This document shows, in pieces, positions 43,701 to 56,385 of a stretch of DNA of 64,000 nt. Under the pieces are notes generated by a model that made no database searches, was not told the DNA's origin, and was given only the letters and a program-made list of their open reading frames with translations. Numbering within the stretch: the stretch's first letter is position 1; each line of letters opens with the position of its first letter. A program made the position numbers and the translations under genes. The DNA is from Bryopsis sp. KO-2023 (lineage: Eukaryota; Chlorophyta; Ulvophyceae; Bryopsidales; Bryopsidaceae), in the NCBI GenBank assembly GCA_030272585.1, contig BSYQ01000009.1, positions 2,480,001-2,544,000 of the forward strand. Direction: 5' to 3'.

Positions 43701-46700
43701 GCTGAAAGACTTGGTAAGCGAGTCTTTTTGGGAAAGTTACCACCCTCGACCTCTCCTTTGTGTGTTCCATTTTCTTGCCCTGATTCCTTTTTCCACAAGA
43801 AATTGCAAGATGAAACGGTGACTCATGCATGTTAGCCCCTATCGTAAAGGATGTCGCTCAAAATGCATGTTTATTTTTGGCATTTTTCTTTCAGGAATCT
43901 AGCCAGATGTGCAGTTCGACATGGCTGCCTCCACACGATGCCCTCTCCGAGGAGCTCTCCAGCTTGGAAACCATGATTTGTTCGGTGGACAAGCGAAAGG
44001 TGCTGTTGCTGGAAAGGGAAACTGAGCTGCAAAAATGGGCCTCTGCTCTGGAGGTGTTTACTGCCAAGATTGCGAAAAGAGAGGAGCTGCTGACTCAGAG
44101 AGAAACCATGCTGAAAAACAACGAAGAGCACATCGGGCAGCTGAGGGAAGGGTATTCCGATGAGAACCGCAGGATTCAAAAACAAGCCATGGAGCTTGAG
44201 GAATGGGCAAACGAGATGGGCAGAATCAAAGACGATCTCAGCAAGCGTGCCGATGATGTTGAGGTGAGTCAGAGCTTTCCAGTGCCAGGAAGGAATCAGT
44301 GCAGAAGGACCGATCAACTCGCCCCACAGGCGTTTCTGCCGAGTGTTTTTCTTTGGATATTTCTTTCTTTCTCTGTTTGAATGTGCCAGTTGCTTTTTTT
44401 TCCTGGCTCCTTTTGAACTCCAGCTAGACATTTAGGCTTTATTCATTTTGCTTTTTGGTTGCTTTTCTTGCAGGCATCAAGGCGTGAATTGGAGGAGGAA
44501 ACTGAGAAGTTGAACGCCCTGAAAGACGAAGTGGAGTTCGCCCAAGATGAGCTCAAACTGGAGGAAGAGAGGGTGAAAGCAAAGCTGGAAATGGTGGAGG
44601 CTCACATCAAACAGTTTGCTGACAAGGAGGCCGAGGTTGCAAAGCAAAAGAAGGAGCTCGAAGAGAGGTCCAAATCCATCGCCGCCAAAGAAAAGAAGAT
44701 TTTCGATGAGCGTGCTCTGCTCGAATCCACTGAACAACGGGTGCGTTGACTTTCAAACGGCGAAGAAAAGGATCATTTGCTGTGATATAAATACCCCCTC
44801 CCCCCCCAAAAAAAATAAAAAATAAAAAAAAGAACGAAGTGTAGAGCGTTGGCACACACTTACTTTGTGAGTATTTCCCACATTAGCAACCATCAGTCAT
44901 AATTTGAACTGCGCTTGACCCTCTTTTCACTCTTTTCTTTTTTTTTTGAGAAGGGAGGATGGAAAAGCATTTCGAATGTTTCTGTACCATCTCAGTGCGA
45001 TCGTTTCCTCATTCTAACAGACAATAAATCAGAGTTTTTCCAAAATAGATGACACCCAATTCTGTTTCACCGTTTTTGGTTGTTTTTTTTGGCACACCAA
45101 ACAGTTGCGAGCGCAAGCAGCAGCCGTTTCTGAAAGAGAGACAGAAGCAGCCAATGTGGAGCACGAGAGGGAGGTCGAAATGGCCAAGCTCAAGCAAGAA
45201 AGGGAGGCCGAAATGGCCAAGCTCAAGCAAGAGAAGGAAACCGTGCGCAAGAATGAAGCTGAAGTGAAAACCATGCTCCAGGATGCCCAAGAGAGGTGGA
45301 AAAAACTGGAGGCCCAGGAAGAGAAGCTGGCCGGCGAACAACAGAAGCTGCGAGAGCAGTTGAGCAAGCTGGAGGAAGACAAAAAGCTTTATGCTGACCT
45401 GCCCAGAAAGCTGGAGGAAGCCGACCGAAAGTCCATCAATCTTGCTGAAACTGTGAGGCCTCCGCAATGTCCACCTCCCGTTTTTTATTGAAAAGTTAAC
45501 AAGACATATGCATTTCCCCCCATTTTTTCGGGGGTTCCCCCCTCCCCCCCCCAGTTTTCTTGACTTTCTTTTTCTCTTGTTTCTTTCCCTGCTTTTTTTT
45601 TTTTTTTCGAAAAGAGGAGGTTTGTCAATATTTGAAGCAAGTTGAAATTGGTCCTCGAATTTCCTTCCAATTTAATGAAAATAAAAATAAACGAACAGAT
45701 AGATACATCAAACTTTCACTCAACAATCTTCACCTTGTGCAACCACCACCAGGAAACCAAAATCAACAAGCTGAAGAGCAGAGTGGACCGTGCTGAGAGG
45801 GCCATCCGTGAATCCGAAGCCACTCTCGAGGAAAAATGGCAAGAGGTCGAAAAAAGAGAGGCGAAGCTGACCGAAGCCGAGGACAGAGCAGATGCGAAAA
45901 TGGAGCTCGCCATCCAGACCGCCACCGAGCGGTTGGAAGATGTGGAAATGGAAAGGAGGCAGCTGGAAAAAGATGAAGCCGAATTCAGGTGGGGATGATC
46001 GAAATTTGGACCTGTTGAGTCTTTTTGCATGTTCCATTCATTGAACCCCCCCCCCTTGGAAAAAACTTGCACAGATTGGAACTGAACTTTAATAACGAGC
46101 CTCGTCCAGGAGTGAAACTGGAGAGCAATGAGCATTCACGTTTATTATGTATTACAATTATTATTATTACATTATTGTTTTGGGGGGATTTTCTGGAGTA
46201 CTTGCTTTCGTTTATATTATTTCGAATACTAGGACTGCAACTTTTTTTGGGTGGTGTTTGGTTTGCGAAGATTACGACAGCAGTCCACCATGTCTGAAAT
46301 CGAGAAGCTGGAATCGATCGCCGAAGAACGAGTGGATGCGCTTACCGTCCAAGAGGAACAAATGAGGAAAGATAAAGCCAGGCTGCTGAGCGAACAGGAG
46401 GAGCTCACAGAAATGAAAGCTCAAACCAAACATGCAGAGGAGAAAGCTCAACGGCTCCAACAAGCATCTCAAGAAAAAATCGAGGTCAGAATTTCGGAAG
46501 TTTCCTTGGAGCTCTGTGTGGCATCCCCGAGAGGATCTGAAAGGAAAACTGAGGAATGGGTGCAGGCTTTTTTTTTTGAGAGAATTAATGAATGAGGTTG
46601 GTAAAATGTGTGTTTTTGATGGCTGTATTTTCCAGGCAATCACGATCGAGCGACAGAGGGTTGCTGAGGAGCTCCGCCTGCAACGTCAAGAAGGGGAGCA

Positions 46701-49700
46701 AGAGCTGAGAAATGCTCGACAGGAGGCCGATAATATTCGAAGCCGAATCAAGCAGCAACAGAAAGAAATCAGCGAACAACTCGAGGCCGCAGTCAAGGTG
46801 CGACATTCTTTTCATCCTGCCCATCCCAACCTTTTATCTTTTTGAACAAAACGACACTACCACATCCTTTTTTTTAGATGTTCTGGATGTTAGATTTTTA
46901 TTTTTTTTTAAAAGATATTCCTGGAAGAAAAATGCAGAAACTAAGTCTCCGAATTGAGTGATCATGTGGCCTCGAGTTTAAGAGAAGACAATTCTCAAAA
47001 CGATTTTAATTTTTTTTGCACGATTGATCAGACTGAAGCTGAAGCTCGTGCGGAGGCGCGCCACAGTGAATTGCGACTGAAAGAACAGACCCAGGAGCTG
47101 TCCATGAAGGCCGAAGCTCTTCGTCAACAAGAAACTCGCCTGGTGAGTCACTGCTTTTTCTGGCCCATTCTATCTACAACAAGAAGAGAGCCCCCGCAGG
47201 AACTAACCACAAGAATTGATTCCCCCCCCCCCCCCCCCCCCCCCCCCCCTAGAAAAAAAAGAGGGTAAAATAACGGAAGATTAGCAAATGCTCCTGTTGA
47301 CAGCTAAGGCAATGTTGAGGTGAAAAACCTTGGCTTTTCAATGTCAGACCTTCTTCAGACCCCCCCCCCCCTTCTCCGAAAAAAAAAGGGGGTAAATATA
47401 TTACATATATATATATGTATGGCCACAGGATAATGATCCAACCTGAGAGGACATTTTCTCATGTCAAATCAGGCACACAAACAATGGACTGGCCTCCCGA
47501 CTCTACCGTACAGATCAACTCGGGCTTCCCTGTTCACAAATACACCAGCCCCCACAACCCCCAAAATTCACGCACGACGAAAATTCCTCGAAACAAGTTA
47601 TTATGGAAGTTGAGAGCGAGGGGGAAAAAGCAAAAAAGAAAGAAAGAAAAAAAAAACCATAGACTAATTTTTTCGAATTGTTTTTTCCCTTCCTCCGTAT
47701 GGTTGAAGAGCCTGTTGATATGAACGTGATGAGGAATGGAAATTGATATTGGATTGATATGTATTTTTTGGTCATTTTTCTTTTTGTAAATTTCTTTGCG
47801 GATTTCAGCAACAATCGCAAGGCATTGGTGGTTTTTGAGTTTTGTGGATAGTTTTTCACTGCTTGCTCCAGACAGGCCAAAAAGTTCGATTTCCCTCCTT
47901 AAAAGAGGCCGGTCGACGAGGAAATTGGAGCAGATTTTCTGCAAATCTGTCCATGCAACTTGTTGTGGGGGTGTCCTTCTGAAGTCCTTTCTGACAAACG
48001 CTCTTGTTTTCTTCTCATTTTCCCCCCAGCTTGGAGGAGTGTTCTACAGCAATGCCGTTGAAAAAACCCTCATTCACACACGATCAAAAGAATGCATGGC
48101 TATTAACTTCTTCGACCTAATAGCTGCCTTTCTGTGGGGTTTTCTTCTTTTCCCAGGAGGAGGACCATGCCGAAGTTGCTCTGATGCGAGACGAAGTGGA
48201 GGTCAGAAAAATGAATGTGCTTCGAACGCTGGAGGAGGCAGACGAGCTCAAAGAAAAACTTAAGCAGGAACATGCAGAGCTGGCCGAGAAGGACATGGAG
48301 CTCCAAGACTGGGAAAAGTCGATGGTGAAACAAGAACAGGACCTGAGCGACCGCCAGGGTAAGGATGTGAATTTGCCTTGGGCATGTGTTTCTTCGACTA
48401 TCATGCTGTGGCTCTATTCTTGCAATTTTATGGAGCTGCTTCTTTCCTGCAAATGTACTGTGGCCAAGCTGGGAAGCTTCTCTGTGCAAGGTTCCTGTGG
48501 ACTGTCGAAAGTTGTTTTACTGATACTTGTTTTGGTTGGGGTTTGGCCTTTTCGCAGAGCGCTTGAGGAAGAAAGAGGACCTCATAGCAGAAGAGATCAA
48601 GAAACACAAAGCCCGAATCGAGAAGGAGCTCAAACTTGAAGGGTACGGCTTTCACCAGATTTCTAATTGCACCGCCAGCTGTTTCTTTTTTCTTTCAGAT
48701 TCCCCCATAAACGTAACTGTTGTCTTTTGCTTCCTGCTATTCTGATGCCCCCAGAACATCGACTTTTTCTTTTATCATTTCCCTTCGGTGCAGGAAAAAG
48801 CTCCATGCAGACATCTCTGCCTTCGAAACCAGGAAGAGAGCCGAGCTCGATTCTCTGGAGCTCAAATTAAAGGATAGGAGCGATGAGCTGGAGAAGCGGG
48901 AGGCCGAGTCAAAGAAGCAGGAGAAGGCCCTCCAGGAATTGGAGAGAACCATCGAAGAAACTTCAGCCACCGTTGCTGAACGCACGGCTGAAGAAACCCA
49001 GGCCCTCAGAGAACTGGAGGAGCACGTGCAACAAGAGACTGAAAAGCTCGAAGAGGTGAGCTCTTCTGTCAGGGTCGAAATGAAACAAGGAGATGGTATT
49101 TATCTGGTTTCTGTTTTTTCTTCAGCTGGATTCCTGGTTTTTATCGGCAAAAATTCAAATTCAAATTCCTCAACCCGAAACTTGAGGGGTGTTTTCTTTC
49201 TTGTTTGCAATAGGGGAAGAAGCGGCTGAGGCACGGGAAGGAGCAGGTGGCCAAAGACAGAAAAGATGTCGATGAGGAAAAGGAGAAAATCGCAGAAGCC
49301 CGAGCCAAGCTTTCTGAAACACAGAAGGAAGCGCACAAGCTGGTCGAATCATCCAAGAACGAAGCAGCTGCTGCCGAAATGCAAAAGAAAGAAGTGAGCT
49401 CGCTGTACCATGCCACAACGATTTTGACCCAAGCATCATGAGCTGCTGCCAGCTCTCTCAATCTCCATCTCATCAAGACAAGCTGATCCCTTTCATTGAA
49501 AGAAAATGCACCCTGAGCTTATGCATTTTCTATCTGAGGGTGTGAAATTTGTTTGTTTTTGTCGGGGCAGATTGAACGTGAGGTCGAATCCGCTCAAAAG
49601 GAGCTGGCAAGAGCCAAAAAAGATGCCAAGAAAATCTACGACGAGGCTTTGAGAATTGAAGAAGCGGCCCATGAGAGGGAAGCCCAGTCCATGGATCAAG

Positions 49701-52700
49701 TTTCCACCGCTTCCAGGCAGAACCGCGAGCTCGAGCGACGAGTGGTAAGGAGGCCAGTCCACTCACTGGCCAAAAATCAATAACTTTCATGTGAAAATAT
49801 CAAAAATAATACTCAGTTTATGTGTAGGGCAGAAGGATGTTCTTCCTAACACCTATAGCACACTCTTCTGACGCTGTGAAAATCAGCAGAGATTCAATTA
49901 ACCTTTTTGTAATGGGAATGGTGCTGCAGAAAGCTTTGAAGGCCAGCGAGGAGGAGTTGATGAAGGCCCAGGATGAATTGGATTCCTCCAGGGCAGAGCT
50001 GATGAGCCAGGAGCGGTCGTTCAAAGACAAGCAAGAGAATTACGATATCCAGATCGATGCACTCACTCGTGAAAAGGAAAAGCTGGAGGTCAGAAAAGGG
50101 AATGTCGATGTTGAAAGTGCAGCCCTGGCTGAGCAGGCGGAATCCCTTGAGAAGTTAAAGCTTACTCTGGCGTTGAAAGAACAGGCGCTGGTTTCGAAGG
50201 AAAGTAAATTGAAACATGACTTTGCTTTGAAAGAGCAAGCACTGGTTTCGAAGGAAACTGAAATGGAGCAGGAAGCTAAACAGAAGCAGGTAAGGATGCA
50301 AAGGTCTTATGATGGGTTGCTTGATATTTTGATGTCGTGGAAAAAAAGAAACAAACATGCGTACCAGAATTTTGCAGGACTGCAGCTTTATATTCTCAGC
50401 ATTTTTTTCCTCAAGAAAAGGCTTTACCTGGAAGGTCACTTTTTCTCGACATCTTTGAAGGTTGACGTTTGGGTGTGGTGTCCATCAGGAAATTTTCGCC
50501 GATGAAACCAGGGCTCTGGAATCTGAAACCCAGTTCGCTGAGGAAAGAAAGGAAAGACTCGCAGCCAAAGAAAGAGAGATACAGGTTCGTATCGAAATTG
50601 ATTCCTTGATTAAATCACCCCTTTGCTTCCCAGGCTTTTTAGCCTGTTCTTTCTGTGTCGCTTTGCCTGCTATGGACAGATATTTCCTCACAATCAAATC
50701 ATCTTCTGCTGAGTAGTTTTTAAGGATTGGTTTCCTTGCTGAATTTGTGAAATCGACGTTCATCTTGTTTTTTTTTGCTCCAATATGCTGATGGGTTCCA
50801 ATTTCTTTGAAATCGACCTCCACCCTGAATTCTGTTCTTCCCTTTTCCAGGAAAGAGAGAATGCCGTATCAATTGCAGAAGAGAAGGTGAAGGTGGAGCA
50901 GGCTAAATACCAGCAGAAGAAGCACGATGTCCGGGAAGCTGAAAAGAAGCTGGAGGTGGATATTGGCGATGTGGAAAAGAGGCTCAAGAAGAAAGAAGAA
51001 AAGCTTCAGAAATTGGAGCAAGACATCGACCAACGCGAAGCCAGAACTGCCCAGAAGGAGGAATCCCTGGCCAAGCTCCAGCAGGAGCTGAAGAAAGACA
51101 AGGTGACTAAACCTCAATTTGCTCAAAACCGAGAATCCCAGCTATTTTCACGCAAGCAATGGAGTTGGGCTGTGCCTCCATCTAACTCAAGGATTGGCCC
51201 TGCTTGTGCCGAAACGAATATGATCTGCATCAATTTCTGTATTAGATTTCCAGGGGTCAACAGCACCTTGAAAAACTAAAATAGTGAACAGAAAAATATT
51301 ATTGCTGCAGTCTTGTGAAGGATAGCGTTCTGTCCATATTTCAGTGGCAGTTCTTTTTATTTCCCAAATGAGCCTCCACCTACGGTCGGCACAGGACATC
51401 GATCTTCGAAATTCCCTCCTGTCTTGCAGTCTCCAGTAAGCAAAAAGTGTTTTTCCTGTGATATATCGTGACTGAATTTGTGTGTGCATGTTTTGTGTTA
51501 CGTTTTTTCAGGAGCAGTTCGCTTCCCTGCAGGCAACGGAGGAGGAGCAGGACGCCCAGCAGAGGGACATCCAGGCCCAGCTGGAGCAGATCGCCCAGGA
51601 GAGGGCGAAGAACGAGGAGCACCGGAAGGCCTTGGAGGGCCAGCAGGAGCGGCTGCTCAGCTGGAGGGAGGAGCAGGAGAGGTACGAAATGAAACTGATA
51701 CAAGTGGGAAATAATACCTACTAAGGAGCACTTCATGCGCACATTACGAAATGAAATGTGAAATCCTTCTGAAAGCTATGTTTTGAGATACGATGTTTTT
51801 TCAAATAGCTTTGTGCTTTTTTCTGTGACCTCTAATCAGTTTTCCACAAGATGCTCTGTGGATTTTTTTTTGATCCTGAAGTGTCCATCTTCAGTGTTCC
51901 ACCCCCCCAGTTGGTTTGAATTATGTGTGTTGAAGGAAATGTAAATGTTTGACATATGTGTGTGGAAAAAAATGTAAATGATGAAATTATGTGTGTTTAA
52001 GAAAATGTAAATGTAAGCATTTTTTTTTCTTCCACAATCAGCTCCCTGCAATAATTTTCTGTGGCTTTTTTGTCACCATAATTTGGGGAGTTCCACTCAG
52101 GGTTATTCAGATGGCTGTTAAGATTCCTCTTCATCGCACCTTTCGCATAGACTTGGACTGCACACAGGGTCAAAATCTTAGCATTGCGAGGCATTCTGAT
52201 CACCACAAATCGACCTCTCTTCGAGCAACCTGACTTGTCGGTTTGAGAGTGTGTTTTGTGCGTCTGTGTTTTTGCAGTGCGCAGCAGCGCATCGCTGACG
52301 CGAACAAGCATGTCGCGCAGCGGAAGGAGGACCTCGAGGCGGAGATGGCCGAGCTCCTTGTAAGTATCGCAATTTCACCAATTTCAGTCTACCGATCACT
52401 TCAATATGAATCCACATCCGACACCATTGCATCATGGGCGTTCGATGAGAATCAGGTGTATTTTTTTCTGGACATGCTTTTCTATGCGCTAGTCTTTCTG
52501 CTTCACTGTCGTTTAGTCATCAGTGGTACCAGCCATATATTTACATCCAAGCAAATTCTGGGTTTCAGAGGATAAGATTGCTTTGGCTTATATGATGAAA
52601 GAAGAATCACTGAATTGACAGCTGTTGAATTGACGGCTGCTGAGAACTTGGTTAAAAACAAGACTGTATAATTGTTTTCTGGCAGATGCGACTTGAAACT

Positions 52701-55693
52701 GTCCTGCAGGTGTATTAAACAAGGATGACTGAATTGATATGTCTTGAGAACTCGGCCATCAAAAAACAGGCAGACCAGTTATCTGGTTTTTCGGCACGAG
52801 GGGGGCAGAATTCTGGCTCACACGACATAAACTCGTTAATGCTCAAAAACAAACAAGCAGCAAAACTCAAATGATCGTCTCAAATGATATTTCTTCTCTT
52901 TCCCCCAGAAATCCAAAGGCCTCAAAGCAGAGAAGCTGCTGGAGCAGGCCAAGGAGCGGGCCGAGAAGACGGCCGAGGAGACCCTGGCCGAGGCGGAAGC
53001 TGCTGCCCGGCAGATCCGGGAGGAGGCGGAGAGGGACGCCCAGGAGTGCCGGGAGGAGGCGGAGAGGGACGCCGTGGTGCTCCGGGAGGAGACCGAGGTG
53101 GCTTGCGTGCACCGCAGGAAGGAGGTGGACGATGCAGCCCGGGTCCATTTCGACGAAATGGAGGTCAAGCTGTTCGAAGCCAATGATGAGTACAAGGCGG
53201 TCCTAGTTAAGATCGATGAGGTGAGGGTTCCCCTTTGTTGCTTTCTTGTCTTCTTGAACAATATGGTTGGTGGTGTGGTGTTATCAGTCAGGTAACTGGG
53301 TAATTCAGGTCGGTTGTGCAAGGTTAAGAATTACCCAGGTGGAAATGATTGTATGGATGGGAGTCACTGTTTGAAAAAAAACCTCCACAGTTTGATAATT
53401 GGTGGAAGAATATGAGGAGGGGATCTGAGTATGTGTGTGGTTGTTTCTCGTTTTGAATCGTTTCAGTCAGAAGCGGAAATGGAAGCAAAACACGCCCTTT
53501 TCAATAAGGAAGTGATGGAGAAAAACGCTGCTTACCAGAAGCAACTGGCAGAGAAAGGCGATGCGTTCAAGAGGGACCTGGAAGAGAGAAACAACGCATT
53601 CCTGGACTCCGTTGCAAAGTTCGAACAGCACCGCCGGCAAGAGGAGGCATCGATAGAAGAAAGGCTGAAGGAGATCTACAAGAAGGAAGGAGCCCTTTCC
53701 GAAAAGGAGAAATTCATCGCTGACAAGCACAAGTTCATCTCTGAAAAGGAGAAGGCTATCGCTCAGCAGCTGGGCAGCCTGGAAGGGAAGGAGGCCATTC
53801 TTGAGAAGGAGAAAGAACAAGCCAAGGCGTTGGAAGAAAGAGAAGCAGCAATCGCTGAGAAGGAACGAGCCAGGGCTCTGGAAGAAAGGGAGGCAGCGAT
53901 CGCTGCGAAGGAACGTGAGCTGGAGGAGTCCAGAAAAGATAAAAACAAAAATGGGAGAAAGGAGCAACAGGACAGATCAGAGAGATCCAAGAAATCGAGG
54001 GATCACAGTGAGGCGGAGGGTTCACGAAATGACAGGCCCAGGCATTCGAGAGATCACAGTGCAGCAAAGGGCTCCCAGAACGACAGGTCAGAGAGGTCCA
54101 GGAAGTCGAAGGATGTCCGAAACGACAGGCCAGATAAACCCAGGCAATCAAGGGACCACAGAGTGGCAGAGGGCTCCAGGAATGACAGGCCAGAAAAGTC
54201 CAGGCAATCAAGAGATCACAGAGAGGACGATAGAAGGCAGTCAAGAGCTGACAGATCCAGGCAATCAAAAGATCACAGAGTTGCGGATAGGTCCAGGCAA
54301 TCAAGAGATCCCAGTGTGTCGAAGGGGTCCCGAAACGACAGGCCAGAGAGTTCCAGACATTCGAGAGATCAGAGTTTCACGGAGGGTTCCCAAAATTCCA
54401 GGTCGGATAGATCCAGGCAATCGAGCAGCATGACGGAGGGTTCCCGAACTGCTCCGACCTCAAGACGGTAGGTTCGGGGTCTTTCTCCTTTCTCTTTTCT
54501 AAGAAAGCATTTGTGTATCTTCTCAAGATTGAGGTGGAGTGTGGGTGGGTTTGGGGGCATAACAGAGGAGTATGAGTATTTCATTAAGGAGGGGGGGAGT
54601 TTCCTGTGTGACAGGGGAGCTTGGGGTTTGGATCTCCTCAAGCAAACTGTTTTCGAAACGTGTGTTGTGTTTTGGCTTCAGCTCGAGCGTTGTGGAGGTG
54701 GAGTCGGTCACCGAGGATACAGGAACCAGCATGGTGCCAGTGAGCAGTACGCCTGCCAGAATGAGCAGTACGACCATCAGGGAAGAAATCGACTCGAAAA
54801 TGGAGTCCATTGTGAAACGAGGAGCACGAGGGGAAGAAACTCTGCACAAGCTCAAACACCACATGGGGGCGATCATCAAAATGGGCAACAAATCCGAAGA
54901 GGTGTGTGCGGGGTGGGCTCTTTGGTCGGGCGCTTGCTTTGTGAAGGACCAGGAATGCCAATATCAAAATGATTGGAGCCGCGCAACACCCGAAGGGAAA
55001 TATGAGTTTCCTTATTGAAACATTAATTCAGGAATGACTAATTGCTGTGTGGGTGGGTGTGTTTTGTCTGCAGGCAGCGAGTATTGTGAAGCGTGCGGAT
55101 GTGCTTCTGGTCAAATCGGGACCTCTGAAGCTTGCTACTGTGCAGTTGAGATCGGTGGTAACGGATCCAATGGCTAGGCAGGACCTCGACCACATGCTGG
55201 TGGAAGTTGAAGGTCATGAGGAGCGAATCACGTCTTGGGAAGACAAAGTAGGCTTCAATCAAAATTATCATGCCCTTAACCTCCATTGCTCTCCTCTGCT
55301 GCAAAACCCTTGTTTGTTCACCCAAAAGCCAGGATTTTGCAATATATGTTTATCATATTTTAGTAACATATTCATATTCCCCACTCGTTTCTCTGTTGTG
55401 CCAGTGTATTTACGTTATTCGGGAAAAAAACAGACAGGTGGCATTTACATATCCTTCTATAATTGTATTAACTATCCACCACTGAGCCCAGGCCGATCCG
55501 AAGCATTGCATTTTCTCAAAGTTGTGTTTTTTTGTCGAGATTTTGGAGCTGAGGGGTTTGTGTGGGTCTGCAGGTTGGCATACTTTTGGAAGCGTTTTCT
55601 GCATGCCAAGAAAAACAAGTGGAAGTTGGGATGCGAGAGTCGATGTCCGTCAGCGACAGGTTGTCCATGTCTGAGTATTCTGTGCCTCACTGA
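37714..55693 (+). CDS. Giant coiled-coil protein, about 2,800 residues
   Basis: No family is named with confidence. Exons: 37714-37770 (tentative start, MAPGDRARGVLDKYGVGFR), 38665-39290, 39528-39789, 39919-40197, 40534-40827, 41031-41270, 41369-41520, 41702-41954, 42234-42383, 42589-42792, 42942-43106, 43273-43481, 43581-43713, 43895-44263, 44474-44740, 45105-45452, 45753-45988, 46271-46484, 46636-46797, 47032-47142, 48157-48358, 48558-48642, 48794-49055, 49214-49393, 49571-49744, 49930-50289, 50489-50584, 50851-51102, 51512-51681, 52278-52359, 52909-53220, 53467-54467, 54682-54901, 55074-55247, 55574-55693. Every junction from 38665 on is phase-consistent. The N-terminus is Ser/Gln/Asn-rich and disordered. 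Then about 2,000 residues of Glu/Lys/Gln/Leu/Ala heptads follow with few helix breakers, then an Arg/Ser/Asp repeat tail and a small helical C-terminal domain ending SVSDRLSMSEYSVPH. It should be a filamentous structural protein (nuclear-matrix, CRWN-like or centrosome/rootlet-like). The conserved CRWN N-terminal motif is not seen. Confidence 0.85.
37771..38664 (+). other. Long putative first intron of the coiled-coil gene
   Basis: At 894 bp it would be the largest or among the largest introns of the gene. The alternative is that the true first exon lies inside it. No other coding signal is supported. Confidence 0.4.
39435..39459 (+). repeat. (TA)n microsatellite in an intron
   Basis: Alternating TA tract in the coiled-coil gene intron before exon 39528-39789. 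Similar tracts occur at about 935-962, 13642-13660, 47399-47420 and 55800-55837. Confidence 0.85.
47222..47249 (+). repeat. C homopolymer of 28 nt in an intron
   Basis: One of several long C or G runs in the window. Others are at about 11559-11600 (interrupted), 61234-61251 (G) and 63464-63480 (C). Confidence 0.85.
51917..52013 (+). repeat. Three-copy minisatellite of about 30-35 bp in an intron
   Basis: Three degenerate copies of TATGTGTGTT...AAATGTAAATG lie in the coiled-coil gene intron between exons 51512-51681 and 52278-52359. Confidence 0.6.
53980..54440 (+). repeat. Degenerate coding repeat, Arg/Ser/Asp/His-rich
   Basis: Inside exon 53467-54467 the protein repeats variants of SRDHSxAEGSRNDRPxxSRQ with a period of about 14-20 residues, at least seven times. 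It forms a basic, serine-rich tail of the coiled-coil protein, rich in potential phosphorylation sites. Confidence 0.8.
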
Positions 55694-56385
55694 GTTCGTT
55701 TGTTGGGTTGGCTTCATACAGATAGATAGCTTGGGTGTTCTGGCAGTGGATATAGGTAGATCAGGGAGAGCAGCTTGTGGCTCATATAGGTGCAGAGAGA
55801 TATATACATATATATACAGACGAATATATATAGATGCAGGTATTCGCAGGGGTTGTAAAGCATCAATCCAGATTGTTGATGGCTTTGGAATTTTTAAGCT
55901 GTTTGTGTTGGTAACGGCCCCCTATTTTCGAGAGCTGGGTGTCAATGAGTGCATTGTTTTTCATTTTTGTGTGCTTGAAATTCCATCAAACCCCGATGAG
56001 ACTCATGTGGAGGCGTCATTTTTACATTAGGCAGGATATGACCCAAAAAGTTTCTCCGCTTGGTCAGCCTCCCAGTTGACATCAATAAATAACCAAGGTC
56101 CAGTCCATTTGGCTGCCTGGACGAACAATGACCAAGTTTTTTTGCCAGTGGTGTTCGAGGGACAAGATGTGTCAGCACTGAATTTTTTCACCAATTTTTA
56201 ACTGAAAAAAGAATGCACGAAAAAATGGGACATCAAACGCTCAAAGCAGCGATCGACTCCGTTTCCGACAGTCTGGAGTTTCTGTCGATTCGCTGTCGAA
56301 AAACGATCGAACCTACCCGCAAGAAAGTCCCCTCTACTGTTGTTCCGACGCCATAGGGACCCCTCCGTCACCGTAGGCGCAAAAG
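55694..56385. other. Intergenic between the coiled-coil and TPR genes
   Basis: Contains a TA-rich microsatellite at about 55798-55838 and, at the right end, the presumed promoter and 5' UTR of the TPR gene. A long open frame runs from the coiled-coil gene through to 56030. It crosses a good splice donor at 55248 and looks fortuitous. Confidence 0.55.

Noticed and set aside
37714..55693. CRWN/NMCP nuclear lamina protein
   Set aside because: The coiled-coil style is similar, but the conserved CRWN N-terminal signature and C-terminal block are not seen and the length is more than twice that of CRWN. Kept only as a possible analogue.
55248..56030. Long open frame continuing past the penultimate coiled-coil exon
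   Set aside because: It crosses a good GT donor (55248) and enters TA-rich sequence. A short in-phase final exon (55574-55693) with coiled-coil-like composition gives a better ending.
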